Source of the DNA: Nelumbo lutea
Taxonomy: Eukaryota; Streptophyta; Magnoliopsida; Proteales; Nelumbonaceae
Assembly (NCBI GenBank): GCA_022828595.1
Contig: JAKGHH010000003.1
Location: 101,579,583-101,643,582 of the forward strand
Reading direction: 5' to 3'
DNA: 64,000 nucleotides
The first letter of the stretch is position 1. Every line of letters starts with the position of its first letter. Shown here one piece after another: positions 21,301 to 33,300 of this stretch. Below the pieces are notes generated by a model that was not told the origin of the DNA, did not search any database, and worked only from the letters and a program-made list of their open reading frames with translations. The position numbers and the translations under genes are program-made.

Positions 21301-24300
21301 CTAGGATATAATAAAAAAAAGACTTGCTGGTTTTGTTTAAAGAACTTTGGGAAGTTAAACATGTGGAAAGATTGGTCAATGCAACTTTCATTTCCCTTAT
21401 CCCAAAGGTGGATGGGGCTGTGAGAGTGAGAGGTTTCAGGCCAATCAGTTTAGTTTGCAGTCCATATAAGATTTTAGCTAAGGTGTTGGCGGGAAGGCTA
21501 AAGCAAGTGTTACATTCGGTGGTGAGTCCAACTCAGATGGCTTTTGTCCAAGGAAGACAAATTTTGGATGGGATGTTGATTGCATGTGAGTGTATGGATT
21601 AAAAAATTAGAGGTGGGGGATAAGGGGTGATATGCAAAATTGATTTAGAAAAAGCTTATGATCATGTGGAGTGGGGACTTTTGGTGGAAGTGATGAGGAG
21701 AATGGGCTTTGGGGAGAAATGGTTAATGGAAGAGCTGGATTTTCACATGCATTCATCAGTGTCCTTTTCTGTGCTGGACCTCTGGTTAATGGGGTTAACT
21801 GAACTTTTCGAATCTTCTAGGGGACTAAGGCAAGGGGATCCCCTTTCCCCTTTGCTGTTTGTGTTGGTAGTGGAAGTGATGAGCAAGCTGATTGATAAAG
21901 GGAGGGAGATGGACTGATTTCAGGTTTCAGGGTTGGGAAGGAAGGGCTTGTTATTTCTCATTTGCAATATGTTGATGACACTTTAATTTTCTTGGGGGTA
22001 TCTACTAAGCAAGCTATGGTACTAAGAAGTTTTCTTAAGAGCTTTCAGTTGCTCTCAGGTCTTAAGGTTAATTTAAGTAAGAGTATAATGATAGGGGGTA
22101 AGGAGTTTCCATTTTTCTATTTTGGACTTCAATTGGTGCTAGAGCTTCCTCAGCCTCCACTTGGCTACCTGTTTTCGACAGAATTGAGAAGAGGCTTGCA
22201 GGGTGGAAAGGGAAGTTTCTATCATTTGCAGGGAAATTGACATTGATAAAAAGTGTCCTTTCAAATTTGGCAGTTTACTATTTACCTTTACTAAAAGCTC
22301 CTGCTGCTGTGGTGGGGGAGATCGAAAGGTTGGAGAGAGAATTTTTGTGGAATGCTAGGGCTGAGAGAAAGAAGGTTCATCTGGTCAAGTGGGAGCTGGT
22401 GCATAGATCCAAAAAAGATGGGGGTTGAGGGGTGAAGAGGGTGGGTATTTTCAATAAAGCATTATTGGGGAAGTGGGTGTGGAGGTTTGGAAAGGAAAGG
22501 GAGGCTCTTTGGAGAAGAGTGGTGGCATGCAAGTATGGGGTGATGAACTTTGGGTGGGACTCAAAGGAGGTGAGACAGGCATATGGAGTCTGTGTATGGA
22601 AAGGTATCATGAGTTTTAGCTCTTTGTTGGTTCCTTTCTATATGTAGAGAAGATGGGCTGAATGGCCCATAGGCTGTTTATCCTTCTTTATCATTTATGT
22701 TCTTTGCTGTAATGGGCCTTATTCTGGGCCTATTCTTTCTATGCTATGTTCTTTTAATTTCTTGCCCAACTAAGGGCCTCTTTGTAAATTATCAAAGTTT
22801 TAACTTAATAAAATTGTGTTAGGGGTGTAAGAGTAGAGATTAAGGTTCGAAACTCTCTTACTTTGAACCCTTATTGCCGCCATCTTCTTCTTCTTCATCT
22901 TCTCTTCCTTAGAAGAATGATTTCTGTTGTTTTATTTTGATTTCTGCATCTGTTCTAAACAGTCCTTTATTCTCAAAAGACTGTTTTTCTTCTTGGTATC
23001 AGAGTAAGCTCGTTTTTCCCTCTTTTTCACCTTTTTTTTCCCATACACAGTGTGTATGGAGAACTGAACCGTACGGACTGTTAAAGAGACTCGATTCTGC
23101 CCGGTTGTTAGTGGTTTCTGGAGAGAAAAGGACTGACTGTGTCGCCTCCTTGGCTGATTCCAGTGTACTGCCCGAAACCCTAGTGTCTGGAGAAATCTGT
23201 TTGTGAGCTCCGCAGGGTGTTTGGACTGGGTGCTCAGTGTTTGGAGGTTTTCTGATTTTCTTTCTTGAAGACCGAACCAAGTTGGTTGGTGTTTCGTGTA
23301 GTCTACAAGGTGCGGCTTCTGTTTCTATTTCTGTTTCTCCCAGCTTCCGGGTGTGACTCAGATTTGTGGTACTGCTGCATTAAGGTAGGCTTAACACAGT
23401 TCTTGTTCCATCTTCATTCAGTGTCTTTTGAAGTTGGTTGAAATCTTTTTTAAGTGTTTAAAGAGATGAACACCTCAGAGATTGAAAACAAGAATGTTGC
23501 TGAATTCGGGCAGGTTCCGGGAGCCTCTGTTGACTCTTTATTGACTGTGACCACAGTCAAGCTGGATGGAACTAATTATCTGGCATGGTCACAATCGGTA
23601 AAGATTCACATCTGTAGTAGAGGAAAGTGGGGTTTTATCTCCGGGAGTAAAAAGGCTTCGTCAGAAGATGATCCATCTTATGAGAAGTGGATGCAAGAAA
23701 ATTATACTGTTATTGGGTGGCTTGTGAACTCAATGCAGCCACAGATTAGTCAACACTATTTGTGGATGAATTCAGCAAAGGAAATCCGGGATAGTGTTGC
23801 TGAAACCTATTCCCAAAAATTAAATGTGGCTAGAGCTTACAAGTTGAGAAGTGATGTGAAGAATATAAGATAGGGGGAGAAACCTTTAGCTGTATACTTC
23901 TCAACACTGAAGTCTTTGTGGCAAGAAATAGATTTGATTATAAGCTGTAACCTGGGACACCACTAATGATGCTGAGACCTACAAAAAACTAGTTGTGAGA
24001 AACAGGGTGTTTGAGTTCTTAACTGAACTAAACCCAGAGTATGATATTACAAAACAAAATATTTTATCCAATGATAGTGTCTCACTGTCACAAGCATATG
24101 CCTTGGTAAGTAGTGAATAGAGCAGAAGGATTGTCCAGGTTCAAGGGGTTGGTCTAAATGATCACTTTGCTAATATGGGAGTGAAACCCAAAGGGGTTGC
24201 AGGGACTCCAAGAGGCTTAGGGAAGAAAGAGGTTGTCTGAGTATTGTAAAAGGCCAAAACACACTACATACCAAGTGCTGGAAATTAATCCTGAGCTTCT

Positions 24301-27300
24301 ACCTCTTTGGTTTTAGAAGAGGCGTGATAATAAAAAGGCAGGGAGTGCTAATGTTGCTGTTGGTCCAGATAGTGACAAGTACCAAACTGAAGAGATGACA
24401 ACTAGTGTGCAGTTAGCAGCCATGAAAGCAGAATATGAGAATTTTTGGGAGGATGATCAGTCACCTAGAGGGTGTGACTTCTTCTTCCAACCCTTCAGAA
24501 AATTCAACCTCTTCTACATTTGCTCATTCAGGTATACGGGCTTCTGCCAATCATGCAACCATTTCAGGTAATTGTAGGATCCCTTGGATTAATGATTCAG
24601 GTGCTTCTGATCATATGACCAACCTTTCTACCTTGTTTGTTTCATATGATTTACTTCCTGGACGTGACAATCACCCTAGCCGATGGTTCTCTTGCCTCTA
24701 TCTCCGACAAGGGAACCATCAAGGCTATAGATTCCTTGATCCTTCTTTCTGCTCTTCATGTACCTAAACTAAATGCAAACTTGTTAGCTGTAAGTAGTCT
24801 AAGTCATTAAATTGTGTAACCTTCTTCCCTTCCTAATGTGTTTTTCAGGATCTGGAGTCTTAGAAGGTGATTGGGAGTGGTCGTGAGGCGAATGGAATAT
24901 ACCTACTTGATACTTCGGGATAGTGCCTTGAACAACCTAGAAAAACTGCTTTTGGGTCTATATCTACAGAGTCTATCAGTCGAGTCATGTTATGTCATTT
25001 TCGTTTGGGTGATCTTTCTTTTTCTGCATTGAGTCATTTATTCCCTGAACTGTTTAAGGAAATTAGTTTGTCCAGTCTTCATTGTGAGTCTTGTGAACTG
25101 TCAAAGCATTGTAGAAAGAGTTACCCCTTGAGTAATAAAAGATCTTCTTCTCCTTTTAATATTGTGCACTCTGATGTGTGGGGGTCTTACCACTTACCCT
25201 CTATGGGTGGCTACAAATATTTTATCTTGTTCATTGATGACTTTTCTCTGTTTACTTGGATATTCCTGATGAAATCCCGTGATGAAGTTCCCAAACTTGT
25301 GAGGCAATTCCATGAATTTGTCGTAACCCAGTTTGATACTAGGATTAAAATTTTTATATCTGACAATGCAAAAGAATATTTTGAGAAGAACTTGTCTTGC
25401 TATCTCACTGACTTGGGGGTTATTCATCAAAGCTCCTGTGTTAGGACCCCGGAACAGAATGGAGTTGCTGAAAGAAAAAATAGACATATTGTTGAAGTTG
25501 CAAGAAGTATACTGTTTGCCTCACATGTTCCTACAAAGTTTTGGGGTGATGTTGTTCTCACTGCTACCTACCTCATAAACCGTATGCCATCTAGGGTTTT
25601 GGGGTTTAAGTCTTCTTTCAGTCTCCTTCATCCAGATAATGAGCTTTTTTCTATTCCTCTTCATGTCTTTGGCTGCACATATTATGTACATATCCCTTGT
25701 GTCCAACGACATAAATTTGAGCCAAAAGCCCACAAGTGTATATTCCTTGGTTATTCCCCCACATAGAAGGGTTATTGTTGCTTTGGTCCAAAGACTAGTA
25801 CTCGATATGTTACAATGGATGCCACCTTTGATGAGCTTTCTTCCTTCTATGGTTCCTCTATGGAGGGACATTGTCCAAAGGGGGAGGATTTGTCACAGGC
25901 CTTTGCTCTTCCTCTTCCTGTCCCAGTTGAGTCTTTTACTGAGTCTCTTCCTCCTTCAAATGAATCAAGGGAGGGTCAATCATTCCACTCTTTCTGTCCC
26001 AATGTTCCTCCCCCTTTACCTCCTCGTCCTCTTTTTAATCCCAGGATGTATCAAAGGCAAAGATCCAGAAATGAGCAGGTTGTTTCCCCTACAACACATG
26101 AGCCTCATGCACTTCTAGTTACAGATGAGACAACAGGTACTGTTTCAGCCTCTTTGGAACCATCATTCCCAGACCTTGATATCCCCATTGCTATTAGGAA
26201 AGGAAAAAGGAAGTGTACTGCACATTGCATTTCCAAACATCTTTCTTATAGTCTGCTTTCTCCTTCATATTTTGCCTACCTTTCTTCTGTTGCCTTAACC
26301 TGATTCCTAGGTCTGTGTCATAAGCTTTTAATATTCCAGAATGGAGGGATGCTATGAGATCCGAAACTGATGCTCTGCTCAAGAATGACACTTGGGAAGT
26401 GGTTGATTTGCATGAAGGGAAGGATCCAGTTGGCTATAAGTGGGTCTTTACCATCAAATATCATGCTGCTGGTACCATTGAGAGGTACAAGGCTAGGCTG
26501 GTTGCAAAAGGTTATACACAAACATATGGGATTGATTATCTAGAGACCTTTGCCCCTGTTGCCAAGATGACTTCTATGAGAGTTCTTCTATCTTTGGCTG
26601 CCCACTCAGACTGGCCACTTTATCATCTGGATGTAAAGAATGCATTTCTGAATGGAGAATTACATGAGGAGGTTTATATGTCTCTTCCTTTAGGGATGTT
26701 GAAACAAATATGGAAGGAAAGGTATGCAAGCTGAAGAGCTCTCTTTATGGACTAAAACGAGCATGGTTTGAGAAGTTTAGGGCTGCCCTTGTTAACTTTG
26801 GCTATGTATAGACACAGTCTGATCATACTCTCTTTGTGAAGAGAGGATTTCTTGCAGTTTACTTGATTGTGTATGTTGATGATATTGTTGTGACTGGTAA
26901 TGATTTTTCAGGAATTAATGATCTCAAATCTTTTTTCACACAGAGTTTGAGATCAAAGATCTGGGGGAATTGAGATACTTCCTTGGCATAGAAGTTGCTA
27001 GATCCAAGGATGGGATTCTTATCCCTTAGAGGAAGTATGTTCTTGATTTGCTCTCTGAAACAGGTAAGATGGGTGCTAGACCAGTTGCTACGAGTCATAA
27101 ATTCTTTGCTTCAGATGGAATATTGTTAGAAGACAAAGGAGTCTTCCAGAGACTCCTTGGAAAACTTCTTTATCTATGCATGACTCCCATGCTGTCAGTT
27201 GTATCAGCCAATTCATGCATGCTCCCCCGGGATACTCATATGGCAGCAGCAAAGCGAATTCTATGTTATTTGAAGGGCTCCCCTGGAAAGGGAATTCTAT

Positions 27301-30300
27301 TTGCCAAGCATGGCCATATGAAACTTGAAGCCTATACAGATGCTGACTGGGCTGGAAACATTGATGATAGAAGATCTACTTTTGGGTGCTGCAGCTTGGT
27401 GGCAAGTAATATTGTCTCTTGGAGAAGCAAGAAACAATCTGTTGTTGCTCGATCTTCAGCAAAAGCAGAATATAGAGCCATGACACATGAAGTTTCTGAA
27501 CTATTGTGGTTAAAATCATTGATGGAGGAACTGGGGATTGAGCATGATAAGCCAATGATGTTATACTGTGATAATCGGGCCGCCATCAACATTGCTCACA
27601 ACCCAGTACTGAAAGGGATGGTAGAATCCATCATATGGACGCCAAAACTGATGCGGAATGGGTGGGCAAATTTTAAAATTTTTCTACCTAACTTTCAACT
27701 GGGAATCGCATTCCCTGATTTTAGAATCAAGATTCAAGGATCCTACTTAAACCAGGACTGAACCAGATCTGAACCAAAAGAGAAGGGAGTGATTATACCT
27801 GATCCAGAGAAATAATATCTCCCAAAGTTGGTGTTCACGCCCAAAGAAAACACCAAGATATATTCCTTCTAAAGATGACACAACAACTGTGGAACAAAAC
27901 TAGTAGAGTGCGTCCTACACACTGAATCATTCACAAGAATCCTTTGGAAGACAATGAGCACTAAACTGAATCAGAGAAATCGAACAGTAGTAGATGGAGG
28001 CGGCTGCAAAAGGAGAAAGCTATAGAAGAAGATGGCAAACTGCTTTTTTCTTCTCTAGGGTTTCTGAGATCCTATATCAAAACTACAGGTTATTGAGCTA
28101 ATTCCCTAGGGTTTGAATTCTTGTAATTTGAATTGGGTTTCCTCCAGTTGCTTAATGATTAAGAGTAATCTCTTGATCATATCAGGAGTTGCCCTTATCC
28201 AAATCTGTATTTGGATTAGGACTCTTCTTAATCTTATCTGCAAATTAGATAAGCTTTTGTGCTCATCCTAGTCTCAGATCCGCCCCCTTTGTCGCCTTTG
28301 TCCGACAAAGGGGCTGATCTCGTCACTATGATCACCCACTCAGATGAATTCTCAGACTGTCCCAACATGCCCAGGTTTTGACCCCCGCTAAGGATCTCAC
28401 TGATTGGCATATCAAAGACAGCCCAATCTGACACCTAGTGCAGTATCATAATTGAGTCTAGGGGTCAGGTGTAACTTTTCAGTTTTGCCCATCAATCTCC
28501 ATGGTCCAGGGCAATACTGGAAATCTGGTCCGATTCAAGGGTTCAAGTAATCCTACACTGCATGTGCCATGGATCTCACCCAGGCGACTGAGACAAGCCA
28601 CCCCAACAGTTGGTAGTACACCAATGTCAGCCTTGGCAGGATATATCTCCCCAGACTTATCCAACGGTTGTGAACATTTAAAACCAACACAAGTCTCATT
28701 AAGTGTCCAGTTTTAGGGTCTTACACTCTGAAGTATACCACACAACATGAATCAAACATGTACATCATTATTTACATTAAATATAAAAAGTACATCAAAA
28801 CTGATTGAAGCTAAGGGCATACAAAAACTGTCCAACAAGTACAACATGACAAAACTAAGCATATTGAAGTTGGCAGACACTTCATTCGAGAAAGAGTGGC
28901 GTCTGGTGAAGTACGTCTACCTTTCATCACCTCTGAAGGACAGTTAGCAGATTTCCTCACCAAGAGCATTCCCAAGGCTAAACTTCAGCATGATACTGGT
29001 AAGCTTGGCATGATTGACATCTATGCTCATCTTGAGGGGGAGTGTAGAGAAGATGGGCCGAATGGCCCATAGGCTGTTTATCCTTTATCTTTTATGTTCT
29101 TTGCTGTAATGGGCCTTATTTTGGGCCTATTCTTTCTATGTTATGTTCTTTTAATTTCTTGCCCAACTAAGGGCCTCTTTGTAAATTATCAAAGTTTAAC
29201 TTAATAAAATTGTGTTAGGGGTGTAAGAGTAGAGATTAAGGTTCGAAACTTTCTTACTTTGAACCCTTATTGCCGCCATCTTCTTCTTCATCTTCTCTTC
29301 CTAGAAGAATGATTTCTATTGTTTTATTTTGATTTTTGCATCTGTTCTAAACAGTCCTTTATTCTCAAAAGACTGTTTTTGGGAAGATGATTGGTTGGGG
29401 GTGGGGAAATTTGCTGATTTATGTCCAAGGTTATATAATCTGGCAAGAAAGAAGTGCCAATTTCAGATTGCTATGAAGTAGTTAATGGTTTTGTGGTTTG
29501 GAAACCAAATTTTAGACGACCTTTATTTGATTGGGAGGTAGAGGAGTGTGTGGAGTTGCTTTCAAAACTTCAGACCTTAGAGATCATTCCTTCAGTTACA
29601 GATGTTAGATTATGGAAAGAGTGTAAGGATGAGAAGTTCTCTGTCAAGTCCTTGTACTCGGCACTGGTCAGAAATCAGGTGGTGGCTGATCCAGTTAAAG
29701 GTGTTTGGTAGAAACCTGTACCTCCAAGGGTTGAAGCTTTTGCTTGGTTAATTGTAAGAGGATGCATTCTTACACAGGACATCTTGAAACTCAGAGGGCT
29801 TCAGTTTCCAAGTAGATGTGTGTTATGTTGTGCTGCTGAGGGAGATTTGTCTCATATTTTGCTTCATTATAACTTTTCATACCCAATCTGATCCTATTTT
29901 TTGAAGTTATCCAAGATGGACAAGAGTACTTTGGCTGATCCAACTGAGATTTTCAGAAGCTGGCCAAGAATTCAAGGTGGAATCAAAGTTAGGATCCTAT
30001 GGGCATGTATTCCTTTTACTGTATGCTGGGAAATATGGAAGGAAAGAAACAGAAGGTGCTTTGAGGGGAAAGAAAAAAGAATGGAAGAGTTGGTAGCTAT
30101 TATTAGTTCAACAGTTACTAGCTGGGTGTTACTACTTCCAGAGTTTCAAGGACTGCGGAAAAGGGACTTTGGAGCTGAATTTTGGTCTAATCTGAAATCT
30201 TGAGAGTTGTGTTGAGTTGTGTATTATTTCTACGAGTTTGTTTTTTGTTTTGTGGCTTTATTGATGTACGCCAGAGGGGGTAACATCTTGTCACCTAGTT

Positions 30301-33300
30301 ATGTTGTATTGTTTTTTCCTTTTAGCAATAAAATTTCTTTTTTATTTATCTTCAAAAAAATGAGAAGTAGAAACTACTTGACCCTCATCAACAAGCTTAA
30401 ACTCTTTCGACTCACCTCCTTGACCATGCTTGACATCACTTAATTTGTCTTTCACGAACTCCTTTTAGATGAGAAAAGATCTTTGTAACATGAACTAACT
30501 GACCATTGTTTGGGTCCTTCATTTTTTTGGACAAATCAAAGTTTTGAAATTTTCTTTACCCCCTTTTGAATCCTCAAACTTACAGCAATGAAAAGAAGAA
30601 AATTAGATTTCTGACAAGAGATATGGGAAGTATCTTTTAATTGGATTAAGCATTGTGCTAACTCCTTAGTAGGGGTGGATTCGAGCTGAGCTGAGCCAAA
30701 TAGTACTGGGCTTGAGCTCAGCTCGAGACTATTCTATAAGGCTCGTGCTCGGTTCGAGCCAGAACCTTGAGCTCGAGCTCGGCTCGTTTCGTTTTATATT
30801 TTATAAAAATAAAAATTATATATAATTTTTTTTTATTTTATATTTAAAAAATTAAGAATTATAATAATTAGTAATTATAATATTTTTATTATATATATAT
30901 ATATATATATTCGAGCCGGCTTGCGAGCCTCATGAGTCAAGCTCTAGTAGGCTCGAGCTTGGCTCATTTAGTAATCGAGCCACTGAATTAGGCTCGAGCT
31001 CGGCTGAAACCGAGCCGAGCTCGAGCAGCTCGTGAAAAGCTCAGCTCGTTGCACCCCTACTCCTTAGTTGATGCAAAGATTTTATCTCTTATTGTCTTAC
31101 TTTGTACTGTTGTATTTCTTAGTGATTTAAAAGGCGTGCCTAAGCGCACAGGCGAGGTGCATTTCAGGGTAGGCGCCTCGCCCAAGTCCTAGGCGCAACC
31201 TTTTCAAAAGGTGTGCACCTTGCACCTCAGCCCAGGCGTGCGCCTTTTGAAACTTTGATGCTTTTTTGTGTCTAGCAGCTGGGTTGGGGGCTCCGCCCCT
31301 AGACCCTCGTGCCACGTTGGTAATGTTGTTCATTCATTCATCCTAATAAAATTATCTTCTTAAAACGCAATAAAAACTATAAAATCATTATTTTTGTGTG
31401 AGAACAAAGAATTTAAGACCTAACGTGGACTTGTTTGGGCTTGGCTTGAGGGGCATGGCACAAAGGCGGCTCGTAGAATCAAGAATATAATATGTTTTAC
31501 ATCGCATTAGCTACTTGAAGTAATATAATTGAGAAAAAAAGAGATTGTGGGTTTTATATGCTTGAAAATGTTTTATATATTTGATTTTATTTTTAAATTC
31601 CCATTTGAATATGCTTTACATGTTATATTTATGTATTTTAATATTAGTTAATAGGTTTTTAAAACATTTATTTTAAAATTTAAGTTTATATTTTTATTAA
31701 TATTATGTTTAATAATTTTTTGTTTTTTGGATTTTTTTGCCATTTTTTTTATTTTTTTATTTTTTAGCTTTTTTTATTTTTTGTGCCTTGCTTAAAAAGG
31801 CGTGCGCCTTGCCTTGCGCCTTAGGCACAAATTGACCCTTGCGTATTTTTGTGCCTTGTGCTTTTAAAACACTGGTATTTCTATACCATGTACACTCCTT
31901 AATTAATCATTAATAAGTCTATGCAGTTATTGATTGAAAAAAAAAAGACCCTCAACCTTGCCACCCTTCATCCTTCTTTCCAATTCATAGCCCAACCTTC
32001 CAACAAATGTTTCATAAAACTCTCTTGATTCCCCCAATTCTGAATCTAAAACCTCAACCTCAGTCTGAAGATTCCACCATGCAATGTTCAAAATTTCGAT
32101 ATGTATCGGGCCATACCAGCTGATACGTATCGTATTGGGGGCTTCTCGATACCCCCCTACAGTGTGTGTTTTGGGTCAGACCATGGTTCAGGGGGTTGAT
32201 GGGGACCTTAAGCTGACCCCTCTGAACCAGATTGAAAAAAAAATCTAAATAAATGGAAAAGCGAGCCTCGATACAAGCCGATTTGCCAGGGTGTATCGGC
32301 CTGTATTGATATTTTGAACCTTGCCACCATGTCCTCACCACTAACTGATTTCTCCCTTCTGACACTTCATATGAGAAAATCTGAAAAACCCCCATCTCAA
32401 CTGACAAATTGGATGAACGTTTCCTTGCCCCTTCTCCATCCCAACTCCTACCTTTTGGGAATCACCAATTCCACCCTTAGCACTTAGACTCACCAAACTC
32501 TCTGCCACCAGGCTCCTAGATTCTGGAGGAGCTGGAACCACAGCTGAGCCCAACACAACTGCCATCACCCCACTTAGGTCAAACGAAGTGTTACCCCCCC
32601 CCATCGCTGAGAAAGAGATGTTATTCACAAAAACTTCAGGAAGCCCACCATTAGTCATGGGTATTGAGCTTACCTCGTCCAACATCAAGACTGTTGACAA
32701 CTTGACACATTTGGCTTCCATGACAAGAAGCCCCAACAAAATCATTACCACAACCTTGCTCCTTTGCATCCATCTGAAGACCCTGTCGTTCACCTCTTCC
32801 CATCACCAGAGGAATTTCAACCTTGCCAACAACAAATGACAATCCAGTGCCACCATTGAAACCCAACAAATGATCTTTGACATACCTGCTCAAACCCAAC
32901 AAAAATTCTTGCCTTTTTTTTGATCAGTAACAATCAGAAATTTCATTAATTATGTGTAGAAACAATGATATACAGACAACAATGTGCCACAACACCCCAC
33001 AATAATCAGTTAACCCTAGATTAGCATTCCTTTGTTTTCTTTTTTACAATATCTCATCTTAGGAAATCAATTCCTAGTACAAATGATCTCTCTCTCTCTC
33101 TCTCTCCCCCTCCCTTGCTCCGTCTCTCTCTCCCAATTCATTGTGGCCTATGTCTAATAAAAGCTTTATCAGTTACCAATCAAGACATAAAAGATATCCT
33201 TTGAAAGTGCTTTATTTTGATTGATTGAGCTTTTCATTGCATTCTGTTTTGAAGTTAGGTAATTTCATCACTAAATTCCTTTTTACATCATGTGCACTTA

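Larger units (their letters stand above)
22643..29380 (+). mobile_element. Full-length Ty1/copia element nested in a LINE
   Basis: The 5' LTR (22643-22993), PBS (22994-23005), gag, protease, integrase, RT and RNase H, polypurine tract and 3' LTR (29043-29380) are all present. The 3' LTR lacks the last 5 bases of the 5' copy, and no target duplication is found. A solo LTR sits in RNase H. Coding frames carry several stops. Confidence 0.88.
20300..30360 (+). mobile_element. L1-type LINE split by a copia element
   Basis: The endonuclease C-terminus begins near 20320 ([20 protein letters not shown]), followed by RT to 22640. After the copia element (22643-29380), [20 protein letters not shown] resumes the LINE at 29380. 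It runs through zf-RVT to a 3' UTR with AATAAAATTTC and poly-A at about 30352-30360. Numerous stops make it dead. Confidence 0.85.
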
